Below, in pieces: positions 13,391-25,300 of a stretch of 52,500 nucleotides of DNA. The DNA is from Chrysomallon squamiferum (lineage: Eukaryota > Mollusca > Gastropoda > Neomphalida > Peltospiridae), in the NCBI GenBank assembly GCA_012295275.1, contig CM022670.1:12017083-12069582 (forward strand), in the 5' to 3' direction. A model generated the notes under the pieces. The model did no database searches. It was not told where the DNA came from and saw nothing but the letters and a program-made list of their open reading frames with translations. The position numbers and the translations under genes were made by a program. Numbering within the stretch: the first letter of the stretch is position 1; each line of letters opens with the position of its first letter.

Positions 13391-14203
13391 CTAAATTGAC
13401 GGTTATTATTAACAGAAAAAAGGTGATGGTGTCATTTATGATAGTAAGAAGGAATTAACTGACAGGAATTAATTTACATTTCCTTTGTTAAACAGGTTAA
13501 GTCATGGACTGATCGAATTTTGATTCTTTTGTCCTCTTTACTTGATTTTTCTTTCTGTTCTTTTTCTTTTCTATATATATATATATATAAAGAGTCGTGA
13601 TTCCCTGGTTAAACGAGAAACTGATCGATGGAGAAGCAGGTTCTAATCTCCTTTTCCATGGCTTTGACCTTTTTACATGCACCAAGAAATGTGCACTATT
13701 TGCAATGGCACACGGCGATTGAATCACAGGATGTGTTGTGGGTCGTCTCTTATCCTTCCACCCTTGTTTTGGGGCTCTTATTTTAATCCTGCTTTAATGA
13801 TGAAGTTAGCCGTGGGACGTGCATTATTGCTATCTCAGAACTGCTGCAACACTATTTTCTAGTTATGATACATGAGTGAATTTAACATTTATCATGAATT
13901 TATAACCATCCCTGGTGGATGTGCGGCGCTTACCTTTCACACAATCTGAATGTACGCCTCTGATATCTATTACAATTGTAGTTATTGATTGATGTGTTCC
14001 GTAAACAAAACAAATTAATCAGTTTTCGCTCTAGTTTCCGGACGCAAGACAATGATTTTTTTTTTTTTTTGATTGATTATGTTAGTGGTTAGAATGAGAA
14101 ACACAATGTAGCGATGTTTTTGTATGTGTTTTTGTTTCGAGATATTGTGTATGTCTTAGTAATAGTGTATGCGAATGTTCCTGAATGTGCTATATATGTT
14201 GAT

Positions 14204-14205
<2 letters not shown>
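13391..14205. other. Unassigned, less repetitive DNA
   Basis: The sequence from about 13,600 to 13,990 is less biased and might be an old dispersed repeat or gene relic. Frames of 61 and 76 codons on opposite strands have no recognisable motif, so I make no gene call. Confidence 0.3.

Positions 14206-14294
<89 letters not shown>
14206..14294. repeat. (TC)n microsatellite
   Basis: 89 bp of uninterrupted CT dinucleotide. Confidence 0.97.
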
Positions 14295-14299
<5 letters not shown>

Positions 14300-15503
14300 C
14301 AGTCTTTGTTGTACTTATTTTAACTAATATTGGTGTGAAAATAAATAACTTCTAACCGTAAGACTCTTAGTCTAATCCAAAGTGCACACTAAGCCGAGTG
14401 AACGTTGTAAACTACAAACATGTACAACTTTGTCACTGTCACCAGATATTTCATGCGTTAGAAATTTATCAAAAGAAATGACGAATATTTCTGATTTTTC
14501 TTTTTTAATTTCTATTTAATATGCAAATGATGAACTTGAAATTTAAAATCATGAAACCACAATGTCAGCATGACATTGAAAAAAAGAAGAGTCAAGACCT
14601 TTACATACTGAGTTCACACACATAACACACATACACACACAGACACACGCCCACACAGACACACACACACAACCACACATACACAGACACACACAGGCAT
14701 ACATATATATACATAGATAAGCATCAAAACAAACAATCGTAAGTTCGTATGTACATACATTCTGTTCTCATAGACATACATACATAAACACACAAAGAGA
14801 GGCATTCACTAAGAGGCATAGATATGAATAAAAATTACCTAGGCAAACAAACAAAATATATATATATATATATTATAATAATAATAATAACAATAAAGAA
14901 AAAGAAAAGAAAGAAAGAAATTATAATACTACTGAGATAGAACATGTAATAACATGGAAGCTGTACATATCAAACATTTGTAAGTGAATGTGACATCTAC
15001 ACTCCCTGAGGATTTGAACCCAGGTCATCGTATTAACATTAACAATGACTCTTCTGTCGTACATTGTGAATGACCCAACAAAGAGCTTTTTTACGATACG
15101 TTTACATTGCTGTGGATAAAAAAAAAAAAATGTAGTATAAAGTATAAAAATAAAAATATATATATATATAAAAAAAAATTCCTCACCTCTATCGTTTTTA
15201 TGCAGTCACGGAACGTTTATTAAGATTTATAAAGGTAAAATTAATTTCAGTCTGACAGCCTGACGGTCGTAATTGTCATTTAGTAAATTGGAAACCCAAA
15301 TCAGAAACGTGCCAAAATCAACAAATCCATGCTAATTGGCGTAGCCTTGATAATAACAGTTACCATGACAACATGTAAACAAATTAACAATATCAATCAT
15401 GAGGGATATAATGCAGGTCGTAAAAATAAGATAAATAAATAATAAATCGAGAGTGGGAAGAATAACTGCTATTTGTATCGAGATAAAAGTGTCGGACAGA
15501 CAG

Positions 15504-15506
<3 letters not shown>
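14295..15506. other. Noncoding DNA with CA-rich patches
   Basis: CA-rich interrupted repeats lie at 14,618-14,700. On the minus strand at 15,011-15,021 there is a GGTTCAAATCC match to a pol III B box, but I could not find a convincing A box. Confidence 0.35.

Positions 15507-15583
<77 letters not shown>
15507..15583. repeat. (GA)n microsatellite abutting an inverted-repeat arm
   Basis: About 77 bp of AG dinucleotide. It directly precedes the left arm of the inverted repeat, as a (CT)n run adjoins the right arm. Confidence 0.95.
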
Positions 15584-15587
<4 letters not shown>

Positions 15588-15613
15588 AAAAGAGAGACCC
15601 CCCCCTCATACAT

Positions 15614-15911
15614 ATATGCAAACTCACAGAACAAAATAATAGATTCCGTTTAGTTTCGACTTAGGTTAATATTCATTTATTTGTTTATTTATTTATTCAT
15701 TCATTCATTTGCTTGTTTGTGTGTTTGTTTGTTTGCTTGCTTTTATTTTTTAATTTGTTTTATTTATTTGTGTGTCTCGTTGACTGTTTGTTTTTGTTTT
15801 TATTTTACATTATTTAGATCTGTAAGTTAGAAGGTTGTCTGACATACAGTATATTTCCTATGCTATGCATGTGCCGTGGTATTTGCTTTCCTGTAATATG
15901 ATATGATATGA
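15614..15911 (+). repeat. Left arm of a ~290-bp inverted repeat
   Basis: Reads ATATGCAAACTCACAGAAC at its start and TTCCTGTAATATGATATGA at its end. The reverse complement of 18,544-18,831 matches along the whole length, with small differences in the TTTG/TTTA-rich centre. The family is unknown to me. The attached (GA)n end suggests a dispersed element whose copies share a GA-repeat terminus. Confidence 0.9.
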
Positions 15912-16090
15912 TACGTATAAAATGATAACTAGCGTTAATCAATTTAAAAAGGTTGTAGCACTAAGTCACCAATTTCAACTCTTATTATCCATTCAGCTTC
16001 AAAAATTTATTTCAGTGAGACTATCATCGTAGTTACAAAGTTACAACAGCAACAAAAACTAAATAAAATAAGCTTGAAAATGTAATAATT

Positions 16091-16121
<31 letters not shown>

Positions 16122-16165
16122 TTTTTTTTTATTTATTTTAAAAAGCCTCTAAAAAAAAAAGAAAG

Positions 16166-16197
<32 letters not shown>

Positions 16198-16393
16198 GAC
16201 AAAGGCAGAAAGAAAACATGAATTCTCATCTATTTTATATCCGCCCAGTAACCATTACATCAAAGAAAATAGGTAAATTTATCACCTGTCCCTTGTCTCT
16301 TATTGTCTCAGTGAGTCACCAGTCAAATACAGGGAATCTTTGATCTTTCTAAACACTTCAACTACTATATGAGAACAAAACAAAAACTAAATA

Positions 16394-16399
16394 AAATAA

Positions 16400-16430
<31 letters not shown>

Positions 16431-16520
16431 TAAAAATAAAAATAAAAATAAAAATAAAAATAAAAATAAAAAAAAAAAAAAAAAAATAAAAATAAAAATA
16501 AAAATAAAAATGAAATAAAA
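16394..16520. repeat. (AAAAT)n pentanucleotide array
   Basis: About 20 AAAAT/AAATA units interrupted by one A-run. Confidence 0.9.
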
Positions 16521-17567
16521 TAAAATTAAATTAAAACTATATAAATAAAAATTGCCCCCACTTCGTTCTCATAAAAATGTAATTATGATAGTGAATAAAA
16601 AGAAAAAGAAGAAGAAGAAAAAAGACTTATTTATTTTATCTAGTTAAGTTTTAAAAGTGAACAAGAAAACTACACACGTTATAACATTTCAGCAGGTAAT
16701 AACATGTAGAAGTATTTAGTTTCATGTTTATGTAAGTTATATAGAATTTAATAATAGTGCTAGAAATAGCAGTAATATTAATAGTAGTCGTAGCAGTAGA
16801 CGTAATAATGATAAAAATAGAAGTAAAAAATATTAGCAGCAGCAGTAGTAGTATATAGTAATAGTAGCAACATCAGTAGTAGTATTGTCATAGTAACTGT
16901 AGTAGAAGTCGTAGCAGCAGTAGCAGTAGTAACAGTAGCAGTACAAGTAGTAGTAGTAGTAACAGTGATGAGATATAGTATAAATACTAGTGTTAATAGC
17001 TGCCTTAGAAGGAGCTGTAAATCAGTAGAAGCAACTGTAAGCACGAGTAATAGTAGTCGTAGCAGCACTAATAACAGTAGTAGTAGCTGTAGAAGCTGTC
17101 GTTGACTGCTGTCGTTGTTTTGCTGTTAAGCAGAGTACTACAATGACGTTGTTGACTGTTTCTGAATCTGTTTAAAGCTCATTAATAACAAACGCACGTT
17201 CTACGAGATACGTAATAATTTTAAAATGCGAGATGTCTGAAACAACAACTGTCAGTCACTTAGATAAAACAGCACAGTTCAGCTTATCTGTCAAAAACAT
17301 TACGTATTTCCAAGTTTCCTCTTATTTAAATGATGTTTACTTTACCTGACTTCGTCTCTTGTGCTTAGATTAGTTAAGTGCTTTTTTTTTGACAATGTAC
17401 TAGCTGATTAAGTAGGTAGGTACATAAAACACGCCTACGTTGTTGTTGTTCGGAAGGAAAATGCCGACAGAGTACGTGGTCACACTGTGAACAATTTGTA
17501 CTCTGTTCATGACATAGACTGACACATAACAACAACAACAATAAAAATAATGATCCTTATGATGATG

Positions 17568-17569
<2 letters not shown>

Positions 17570-17620
<51 letters not shown>
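17570..17620. repeat. (ATT)n microsatellite
   Basis: About 17 ATT units; the poly-Asn frame on the minus strand is an artefact. Confidence 0.95.
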
Positions 17621-18543
17621 GAGAAATGATATAGATAGACATTAGGGGGTCAGCTGTACTGAAAACGAATAATGAAGGATTATTAATATCTCCTAAATTG
17701 GAAAATATATAAAAACTGAAAATTTGTTTATTTTTGTATTTTTTTATTTTTTGTATTTTTTATTTTCTGCGGAATGCTTTTTAAAAAAAAAAACATTTTT
17801 GTAATCACACTTCATCATAAAAAAAATAAAAAAATGTTGGACTATTTATTTATTTGTGTTGGTGTGTATTTATATATTTATCAAATATATGGAATAATCC
17901 AAGAAGAAGCATTTCCATTATTGTCGCTAAAACTCAAGAAGAAAGAAATATTCACTGAACCAAACATTTCATATTATAAATAGACCTTTAAAAATTTGTT
18001 TAATAAGCAATTAGATTTGATCATTTGTTTTTGAAAAAATTTTTGTGATATATTTTTTTTTTAGCCCGGAAAATATCTTCCATAGAAGTGCAGAGATACA
18101 CACACAGGATTCAGACACCTGTGACAAAGTCTTAAGTATTCAGTGTTAAACTACTACAGAATCAAGCAAATTAATAACTCCTAGAGAGGAAGTAAAGACG
18201 AAAACATTTGTTGGATTTCACTATCGCGCTGTGAAAACAGAATCAAAGCTAATGCACGACGTTATGTCAACATGCCTCGTGTTCTGAACCTCAGCGTCAC
18301 TAATTGCCTAAGTTATAAATCTTTCTGTTCACAAAAGGCTTTTGTATTCTATGAAAACAAATGTTAGCCTTCTGGGTATATCTTTCCTGGTTATCTATTT
18401 TTGTTAATAGATAAAGATTACTTTTTATCCGTGGATATGATGTGTGAGTTTCAGTATATTATTTGGATTATTCTGTGTATATGTGTGTATGTTTGAATAG
18501 AGTATTTAAGCTCGTCAGAATACATTATTAATGTGTAGGTCTC

Positions 18544-18828
18544 TCATATCATATCATATTACAGGAAAGCAAATACCACGGCACATGCATAGCATAGGAA
18601 ATATACTGTATGTCAGACAATCTTCTAACTTACAGATCTAAATAATGTAAAATAAAAACAAACCAACAGTCAACGAGACACACAAATAAATAAAACAAAT
18701 TAAAAAATAAAAGCAAGCAAACAAACAAACACACAAACAAGCAAATGAATGAATGAATAAATAAATAAATGAATATTAACCTAAGTCGAAACTAAAGGGA
18801 ATCTATTATTTTGTTCTGTGAGTTTGCA

Positions 18829-18831
<3 letters not shown>
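18544..18831 (-). repeat. Right arm of the ~290-bp inverted repeat
   Basis: Inverted copy of 15,614-15,911, followed by a (CT)n run at 18,832-18,887, the complement of the left-hand (GA)n. The ~20 bp between GA run and arm at the left copy is absent here, so the copies differ at that junction. Confidence 0.9.
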
Positions 18832-18887
<56 letters not shown>

Positions 18888-18893
<6 letters not shown>

Positions 18894-19623
18894 TTGTTTG
18901 TTTATATTTCTGAAACATAATCTATATTTTTTACGATTTTTATAAGACATCTGTTCCCAGAAGGGCCTCAGAAGCGACTGTAGTCGACAGTATTTCAAAA
19001 ATTTTATCAAATTTTTTAAAACCTGTCATGGAACACTGCCATAGAAGAAGATGAGACCTCGTTCTGCTTGCAAAGGGCCCCCATAACTGTCCAAGCTGCA
19101 GAGCCCCAAAATACAGGTCCGTCCCTGAAGAGGATGAGAAAAATGATAATCGTCAACTTGATCTTCATGAAGACGTTTGTACTGGATTATTGCACAAGGG
19201 AAATAACTCCAGATACTTATAAATACACAAAAATGCACGATTTATAAAGCCAGATTTAAAATCTTCTTTTTGGGAATCTATCTCAGAGTTTACTGAATAT
19301 TATTTATAGAATGAAACAGAGATTTGAAAATTAGTTTATATAGAGAAATAAATTTAAAAAATATACATACGTCACAAAATTGGTATTTATGTCAGACTGC
19401 TTAATATAAATATATTAAAATACAAAATAATAGACTTAGATGACCAAATCAGAATATAAATTGAAACTATCAGTGATGGCAAGTCACTCAGTGAAATAAA
19501 AATATATTTTATATCAAACACCAGTAATAATCAATACATGTTCTGTAAAGAACTGTATACTATATGAAACCGATAAAAAAAAAAAAAAATAAAATAAAAA
19601 ATAAAATTAATAATAATAGCAAT

Positions 19624-19656
<33 letters not shown>

Positions 19657-19795
19657 AATAACAATAATAATAATAGAATAAATACAAATTACTTTTTTTG
19701 GTTTATGTCGTCTTTGCCCTAAATTTGTGTTTGTCCATTCACCGGTTTGTAATATAAACTGTTTATGTTTATATAGCAATTATATGTAATGAGAA

Positions 19796-19852
<57 letters not shown>

Positions 19853-19970
19853 AATAAATAACCGTAAAAGATAAGAAAAGTAGCGCGTGCTTTATTAGTT
19901 TTTTATTTTCAACCCGGACAAAATTCCAAAAGGCGTTTAAAATCCTCTACACGGTGTTATGATCAAAGTC
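18888..19970. other. Noncoding region upstream of the TRIM gene
   Basis: A less repetitive patch lies at 18,950-19,240, followed by AT-rich DNA, an (ACA)n run at ~19,623-19,655 and an (AAT)n run at 19,799-19,845. No TATA box stands out near the TRIM start. Confidence 0.4.
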
Positions 19971-19981
19971 GAAACCGAAAC
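19971..19981 (+). promoter_or_regulatory. ISRE-like motif before the TRIM gene
   Basis: GAAACCGAAAC matches the core of the interferon-stimulated response element (GAAANNGAAAC), the class bound by IRF factors. It ends 18 bp before the TRIM ATG, so it would lie in the 5' UTR or at the core promoter. IRF genes are known in molluscs and many TRIM genes are immune-regulated. Function here is an inference from one 11-bp match. Confidence 0.35.
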
Positions 19982-19999
19982 AAGGAAATCGCTATTACA

Positions 20000-21754
20000 A
20001 TGGCGGAAGCAGATTTTAGGACGTGCAGCATTTGTATAGAGCAGTTTAAAATACCAAAACTTTTGCCGTGTTTTCATACATTTTGTTGTAACTGTTTACA
20101 ACAGTATGTTTTAAATTCTGGTGACAATGGAACATTTTCTTGCCCTGTTTGCAGATTTGAGGTCACTGTGCCCGAGGGTGGAATCGAAGAGTTTCAAACG
20201 AATTTCTATATTGAGGCTGAAGCTGAGAGAAAGGATTTTAATCCCACGACATCATGCGGTGTATGTTCAAATCCCGCAACGAGAAAATGTCTTGAATGCG
20301 AACAGTTCCTTTGTAAATCATGTGCAGCCGTCCACAATTCTCTGGTAGGAACAAGAACTCACACAACTTTGAAACTGGGAGAAGTGAGTGAAGAAACTGA
20401 AATTATTTCCAAACCTAAATTTTGTATAAAACATAAAGACGAAATTATAAGATTTTATTGCCGTCCGTGTGAGAAACCAATATGTCGAGACTGCAAACTG
20501 ACGTCACACGAAGGACACAAAACAGAAGATCTCTGTGACCTGGTCAATGATGCAAAATCGTCTTTGACAAAAACGAAGGCTGATTTTGAAATCTGTGTAC
20601 AAAATACAAACGCCAGACTCGACTTAATTAAAGCTCGAAGAATGAACGTGGAAAGGTCACGAACAGAAATACACAGAGAGATAAATAAGAAAACGGACAG
20701 TCTAATAACGCTGATTAATGAATGTCGCCAAAATGAAATAGAGAGAATTAATGACGTTGCTCAAACTGAAGTAAAATCTCTCAAAGATAAAGAGTCCGAA
20801 AATCTGCTTAAAAAACGAAGTCTGCTGGCTCAGATTGATCACGTAACTACAATGCTGTCCACTGGTCTAGACGCAGATGTCATGACGACAGCAGTGGAAG
20901 TTAAAAAAGTGCTGCGCGATGTTCAACATACCCACGAGATGGATTCTCCTTTTTATACTGAAACACCAGAACAGTTCATTCTGGAAGGTCAAAATTCAAG
21001 ACAATGGTTAAATACAATTGCTTCATTGACTGCCATTATGATCATATCACAGGCCAAGAATCTGCGAATAAAAAGGATAATTCATTTTACTAACCAGTTA
21101 GTAGATGTTATAGGACCAGTTTCAGATATCGACGGTTCTTGGATCAGTTGTATCTCTGCAGGAAGCCAGTATTACTTCCTATATCTGGTCAGTGTGGAAG
21201 GCAAAATAACGAAGAAAATTATTGTTAATAAAGACAGATACAACCATATTAGACGAATGGGAATGAAAGGATTAGCAGTTATTCCGAGTGGAGAACCTTC
21301 TAACTGTGAGAAATGCGAGGTGAACAACGACAGCAAAGAAAAAAAACAAGTCAGTTCAGAAGATGGAGCACCGAAGATTTACACATTTACTGGGAAAAAC
21401 ACTCCCCTGTACGACACAAAGCCAAACGGTGTGCGTTGCCGTGTAGATTTTAAAAACAACTCTGTGGAAATAACTATGTCTGATGGAAAGAAAATAAGCT
21501 GTAACAAGGATGATGGACTGAAATACCGAACTGAATTTTGCCCACGCGACGTCTGCTGGGGTTTGAAAGATGACATCTTCATCGCAGACTGCGGTTTGAA
21601 TGTCGTTCATCAATATCACGTGACAGAAGGTTTCAAAAACAGTTTTGTGATGAAAGATAAATCGTTTTCACCTACAGCAGTTGCTGTTGATCATGTTGGG
21701 AAACTGTGGATAGGTGAAAGTAATGGTCGAATTTCCATTTGCGATATTTATTGA
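20000..21754 (+). CDS. TRIM-family RING/B-box E3 ubiquitin ligase-like protein
   Basis: A complete single-exon frame of 584 aa. Residues 9-51 form a C3HC4 RING finger (C9, C12, C24, H26, C29, C32, C48, C51), the E2-binding module of ubiquitin ligases. Two B-box zinc fingers follow: B-box 1 with C86, C89, C97, C100, C105, C108, H112 and H121, and B-box 2 with C142, H145, C154, C157, C162, C165, H170 and H173. Residues ~180-300 are charged and likely form the antiparallel coiled coil typical of TRIM dimers. The C-terminus has no B30.2/SPRY domain. Its last ~70 residues (DVCWGLKDDIFIADCG, then AVDHVGKLWIGESNGRI) resemble NHL/beta-propeller blades, as in TRIM2/3- or TRIM56-like proteins of invertebrates. 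The ATG context (ACAATGG) is strong. AATAAA lies at 21,802-21,807. The zinc ligands are all intact, so the gene is probably functional. The target is unknown; TRIM family is certain, subfamily is not. Confidence 0.95.
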   Translation: MAEADFRTCSICIEQFKIPKLLPCFHTFCCNCLQQYVLNSGDNGTFSCPVCRFEVTVPEGGIEEFQTNFYIEAEAERKDFNPTTSCGVCSNPATRKCLECEQFLCKSCAAVHNSLVGTRTHTTLKLGEVSEETEIISKPKFCIKHKDEIIRFYCRPCEKPICRDCKLTSHEGHKTEDLCDLVNDAKSSLTKTKADFEICVQNTNARLDLIKARRMNVERSRTEIHREINKKTDSLITLINECRQNEIERINDVAQTEVKSLKDKESENLLKKRSLLAQIDHVTTMLSTGLDADVMTTAVEVKKVLRDVQHTHEMDSPFYTETPEQFILEGQNSRQWLNTIASLTAIMIISQAKNLRIKRIIHFTNQLVDVIGPVSDIDGSWISCISAGSQYYFLYLVSVEGKITKKIIVNKDRYNHIRRMGMKGLAVIPSGEPSNCEKCEVNNDSKEKKQVSSEDGAPKIYTFTGKNTPLYDTKPNGVRCRVDFKNNSVEITMSDGKKISCNKDDGLKYRTEFCPRDVCWGLKDDIFIADCGLNVVHQYHVTEGFKNSFVMKDKSFSPTAVAVDHVGKLWIGESNGRISICDIY

Positions 21755-21801
21755 AAAGAAATGTGTTATCTGTAGTTATTTCTTCTTCAGTTTTATACGA
21801 C

Positions 21802-21807
21802 AATAAA
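21802..21807 (+). promoter_or_regulatory. Candidate polyadenylation signal of the TRIM gene
   Basis: AATAAA begins 48 bp after the stop codon; the surrounding AATAAA/ATAA repeats offer further matches. Confidence 0.4.
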
Positions 21808-21818
21808 TAAAATAATAA

Positions 21819-21850
<32 letters not shown>

Positions 21851-22509
21851 TATGTTTCCATTGTCAACAGACTAACCAAACACACTAATCAATTATTCAG
21901 ATCTTTATATAATAATTATGCGGTAGCATAAAAAAACCAGTGACCATCATACATTTCATTGGCTAAGATTAACGGATTACTCATGTATAATTATTTATTA
22001 AATAATTTTCCGAAAAAAGAAAAAAAGATATAAGAGAAACACATTTTTTAAAAAGGTGTTGACTTATAAAAGTATAATCAACCCCTCTATTTCCGCACTA
22101 GAATGATGTTACAAATCGGTAATGTGATCACCACGAAAACATATCAACAACATGGGAGTAAAAAGGGAACTCTTTTCTTTAAAAAAAGAAAGAAAAAAAC
22201 TAGATCGTTTCACTGTCAGTGAATTTGATATTGCTCAGTTTGATTTATCTATTTATTTAATGAAACTTTAATGAAAAAAAAAAAAAAAAAAATAAAAAAA
22301 TGATGCAGCTTATTTTGTTTTTTGTTTGATGCTGCTGTTGTTGACTTTTTGGGGGGTTTTAAGCGTGTATCGCTGAATCGGCAAAGATCTATAGTCGCAG
22401 CCAAACAGGTCTGTACAAAACCTGTAATAAGTACATTCATGTATGCAAGATGTTTTCATGGTTATCTTTTTTTTCTTTTCTTTTCTTTTTTAAGTAAGTA
22501 AGTAAGTAA

Positions 22510-22565
<56 letters not shown>

Positions 22566-22968
22566 CAAATCTAAGAAATTATAAAATGAAATAAAACATA
22601 ATAAAGAATACCATTTAATCAGTTACATAATACAATATCTAATTGTGTGTGGGATTGAAATAGTGAAGTATAATATGCATTATAGTTTTGATTGTAAAAG
22701 CTTGGATACAGAATACATTTTAGGAATTTTTATATTTATATAGTGTCAGTTTTCTTGAAAAGTGCTTTTGAAAAGAACATTTTAGATTTCATAACACCAT
22801 ATTTTAGGAGAGGTGTGGTGTGCAATTAATAATAAATACACATGGATGAAATGTGGAAGCCTTTTTGAAAAAACTATCAACATCACATCATCAGTCTGAT
22901 CCAGAACTGCTAACTGGAAATTGATATTTTAAAAAAACCTTTTAAATATTATTATTATTGTTGCTATG

Positions 22969-23009
<41 letters not shown>

Positions 23010-23400
23010 TGTTATTTTTATTATTTATTATTATTTAATATAATTTAATCAGTACATTATGCCTCTTTGATGGTTATGTAGAAATGAGGTTAAAGACAAT
23101 TTTTTAACAAACTGTCTTTATCAATACATTACAATTTTTGTTTCAGATGGTCAACATTTATATATGTAATTTAAATCTATGAGATATATAAATTTATTAT
23201 CTTTATCAGAACAGAGGTAAATCAGAATCTCAAATTGATAATAGAAATCTGACAGAAATAAGACTGACAATTATTAAAATGGTAAATAATGTCACCATAT
23301 TCTTAATTCTTCTTTGCAGAAAAATATTAAAATTATTCAAAATATTAACTTCCACTTCCCCGCAAAAAGAAAATGTTTACTTACAACAAAAAGTGAACAG

Positions 23401-23433
<33 letters not shown>

Positions 23434-23540
23434 CTTCTGCAGATGTCGTCCAGTAAAGCTTTTTGTCAAAGTGACTTTTAATATCAAAGTGACTAATTCA
23501 GACATTTTTAGTGAGCCTTGGCTGTTGTTGTTATTATTAT
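21808..23540. other. Noncoding region with AAT/ATT and A-run repeats
   Basis: (TAA)n lies at 22,512-22,563, (TTA)n at ~22,972-23,008, and an A-run at ~23,401-23,429. No gene recognised. Confidence 0.5.
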
Positions 23541-24463
23541 TATTATATACACACACATGAATCTATACCATTTTTTTTTCTCCCTTTTTCCACTTGTTTC
23601 TTTACTTGTGCTTCATCTTCTTTTTTTTTTATTAAAATTTTCAGACATTTTAAACTGTCTGTGTAGAATACCATTAGCCATGTTTCTCTAATTCACATTT
23701 TTAGTCAACCTTGTTATTTTTGTCTCTGATTCAGACTTAACACATAATGGGAGATTTTAAACCAGGCATGGCAGAGAAACAAGCTTCAGATCCCTTCCCA
23801 TCATGTACTAACAATGATTAATAAAAAACATCTAACACTGAAATACATGTAAGTGTTTTATTTCAACCTCATTGCAGTTTGCAAGAGATTTGTTATAGTT
23901 TATGGCAGGCAGAAACATATTAATTTGAGCAGACAAATATAATTAAATCCTAGTTTTTACTGAAATTATGTCATAGTATAACTTTGGGAAAACAAGCTAT
24001 CTCAATACAAAAACTAAAATACAGTTATATATATTAAAACATTCTAACAGGACAAATCCATGTTCAGCTGGAAGTTGCATTCAGTTTAGCTTTTTATTTG
24101 AAAACATGTATTTTCAGATCGGTGTCAGACAACTGTTACAGTTTGAATAAAAGAAAGACAAACTGTTATTTTTCACTGAAGAAATATGATTAACAATGTC
24201 AGTAACATTAATAAAACACTGAACATGGATGGACAAAGATCAGCTGTTGGCTTGCTCCAAAGTTCATATTGTATTACTATATCTAAACCAGCATTCAATC
24301 ATCTCTCACAGAATTCTTTAACCAATAACAACAACTGTTAAATAAAGTGAAAATCCTACAACAGTGTCATGCCTTTTATCTCCTTTATCCTTACAGAGGA
24401 TTATACAAAAAGTAGCTTAAAGCAGCTAAACAGTTTTGACATAAGTTGCAAATCTCAGACATC
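23541..24463 (-). other. 3' flank of NADAR gene C, duplicated downstream of gene A
   Basis: This region is closely similar to ~26,800-27,860 (3' flank of gene A), and its inner part also to ~38,590-39,250 (3' flank of gene B). Shared blocks include ATTTTTAGTCAACCTTGTT and CATCATGTACTAACAATG. It therefore belongs to the unit that was duplicated to make the gene cluster. A minus-strand AATAAA at 23,857-23,862 sits in a conserved block and is a possible polyadenylation signal. Confidence 0.7.
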
Positions 24464-25261
24464 TTATTGTTTTTTATCTTTTAATGACTGTTCCTCTTCG
24501 TAAAGTTTATTTCGAACCTCTGTAATAATTTCTCCCAGCAGATTCTTTCCTTTCCATTTACTACGGTCTCTGGCTTCAGGTGCCTTCTCACTCAGACCAA
24601 TGCCCCAGATTCTGTCACGAGGATTACATTCCACAAAATGTTTGGGGTACGTTTCAAGTAATATTTTCTTTAGATGTGGATTTTGCAAAAACTGAAATCA
24701 AATACAGAAACAAAGAAATATAACAGAAGTGATATACAAAAATAATAATAACGCATAATAATACTAATACTAAATCTGTATATAAAATACAAGTTCAAAA
24801 GTACTTAATTATAATCTGATAAACATTAATATTATATATATATATATATATATAAAAACACAATTTTAAATTTATTAAATATTACATTATATTGGTTTGC
24901 TGGATACATTATTTTCTATAAAAATACTCTGATTTATATTTTTTGATGGTCAGTTGTATTGTGAATCAGTATTTGTTCTGTTTAGCTGTGCGTTTATATG
25001 AATTATTAATAATTAAAAAAGACTGTCTAATTTGTAAAATCTATAACCTTTTCTTCAGTTGCACGTTTTACAATATTCCGAGCTTTTTCCCTCCAAATCT
25101 TCACATCAAAGTTTTTAACTTTTCTTCCGAGACGTTTTTGAATTACTGGACTTGTAGCTTTAAGAATGCTTTGTTTCATTTTTTCATCATGGAATGTAAC
25201 TGTAATTAGTTATCATAATGTATTATGTACATGTGTTTGTTGTGTGTGCATGTGCATATAA

Positions 25262-25300
<39 letters not shown>

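Larger units (their letters stand above)
15912..18543. other. Spacer between the inverted-repeat arms, microsatellite rich
   Basis: Contains A-tracts at ~16,150-16,192, an (AAAAT)n array at ~16,394-16,520, TAG-rich repeats at ~16,750-17,090 and an (ATT)n run at 17,570-17,620. No coding exon seen. Confidence 0.6.

Noticed and set aside
13497-13862. Overlapping 61- and 76-codon frames on opposite strands in less repetitive DNA
   Set aside because: No domain, no splice context and no composition shift comparable to real exons here.
14980-15120. Possible tRNA or tRNA-derived SINE (B-box match on the minus strand at 15,011-15,021)
   Set aside because: No matching A box, no cloverleaf and no element boundaries could be found; a single B-box match is weak.
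15332-15664. Frames of 63-100 codons (LSLSLS or RERERE) around 15.3-15.7 kb
   Set aside because: These are translations of the (GA)n/(CT)n microsatellite and the flanking inverted-repeat arm; not genes.
24943-25209. Plus-strand 88-codon frame, with similar ones near 28.4 kb
   Set aside because: Antisense to the 152-nt middle exons of the NADAR genes; conserved only because those exons are.
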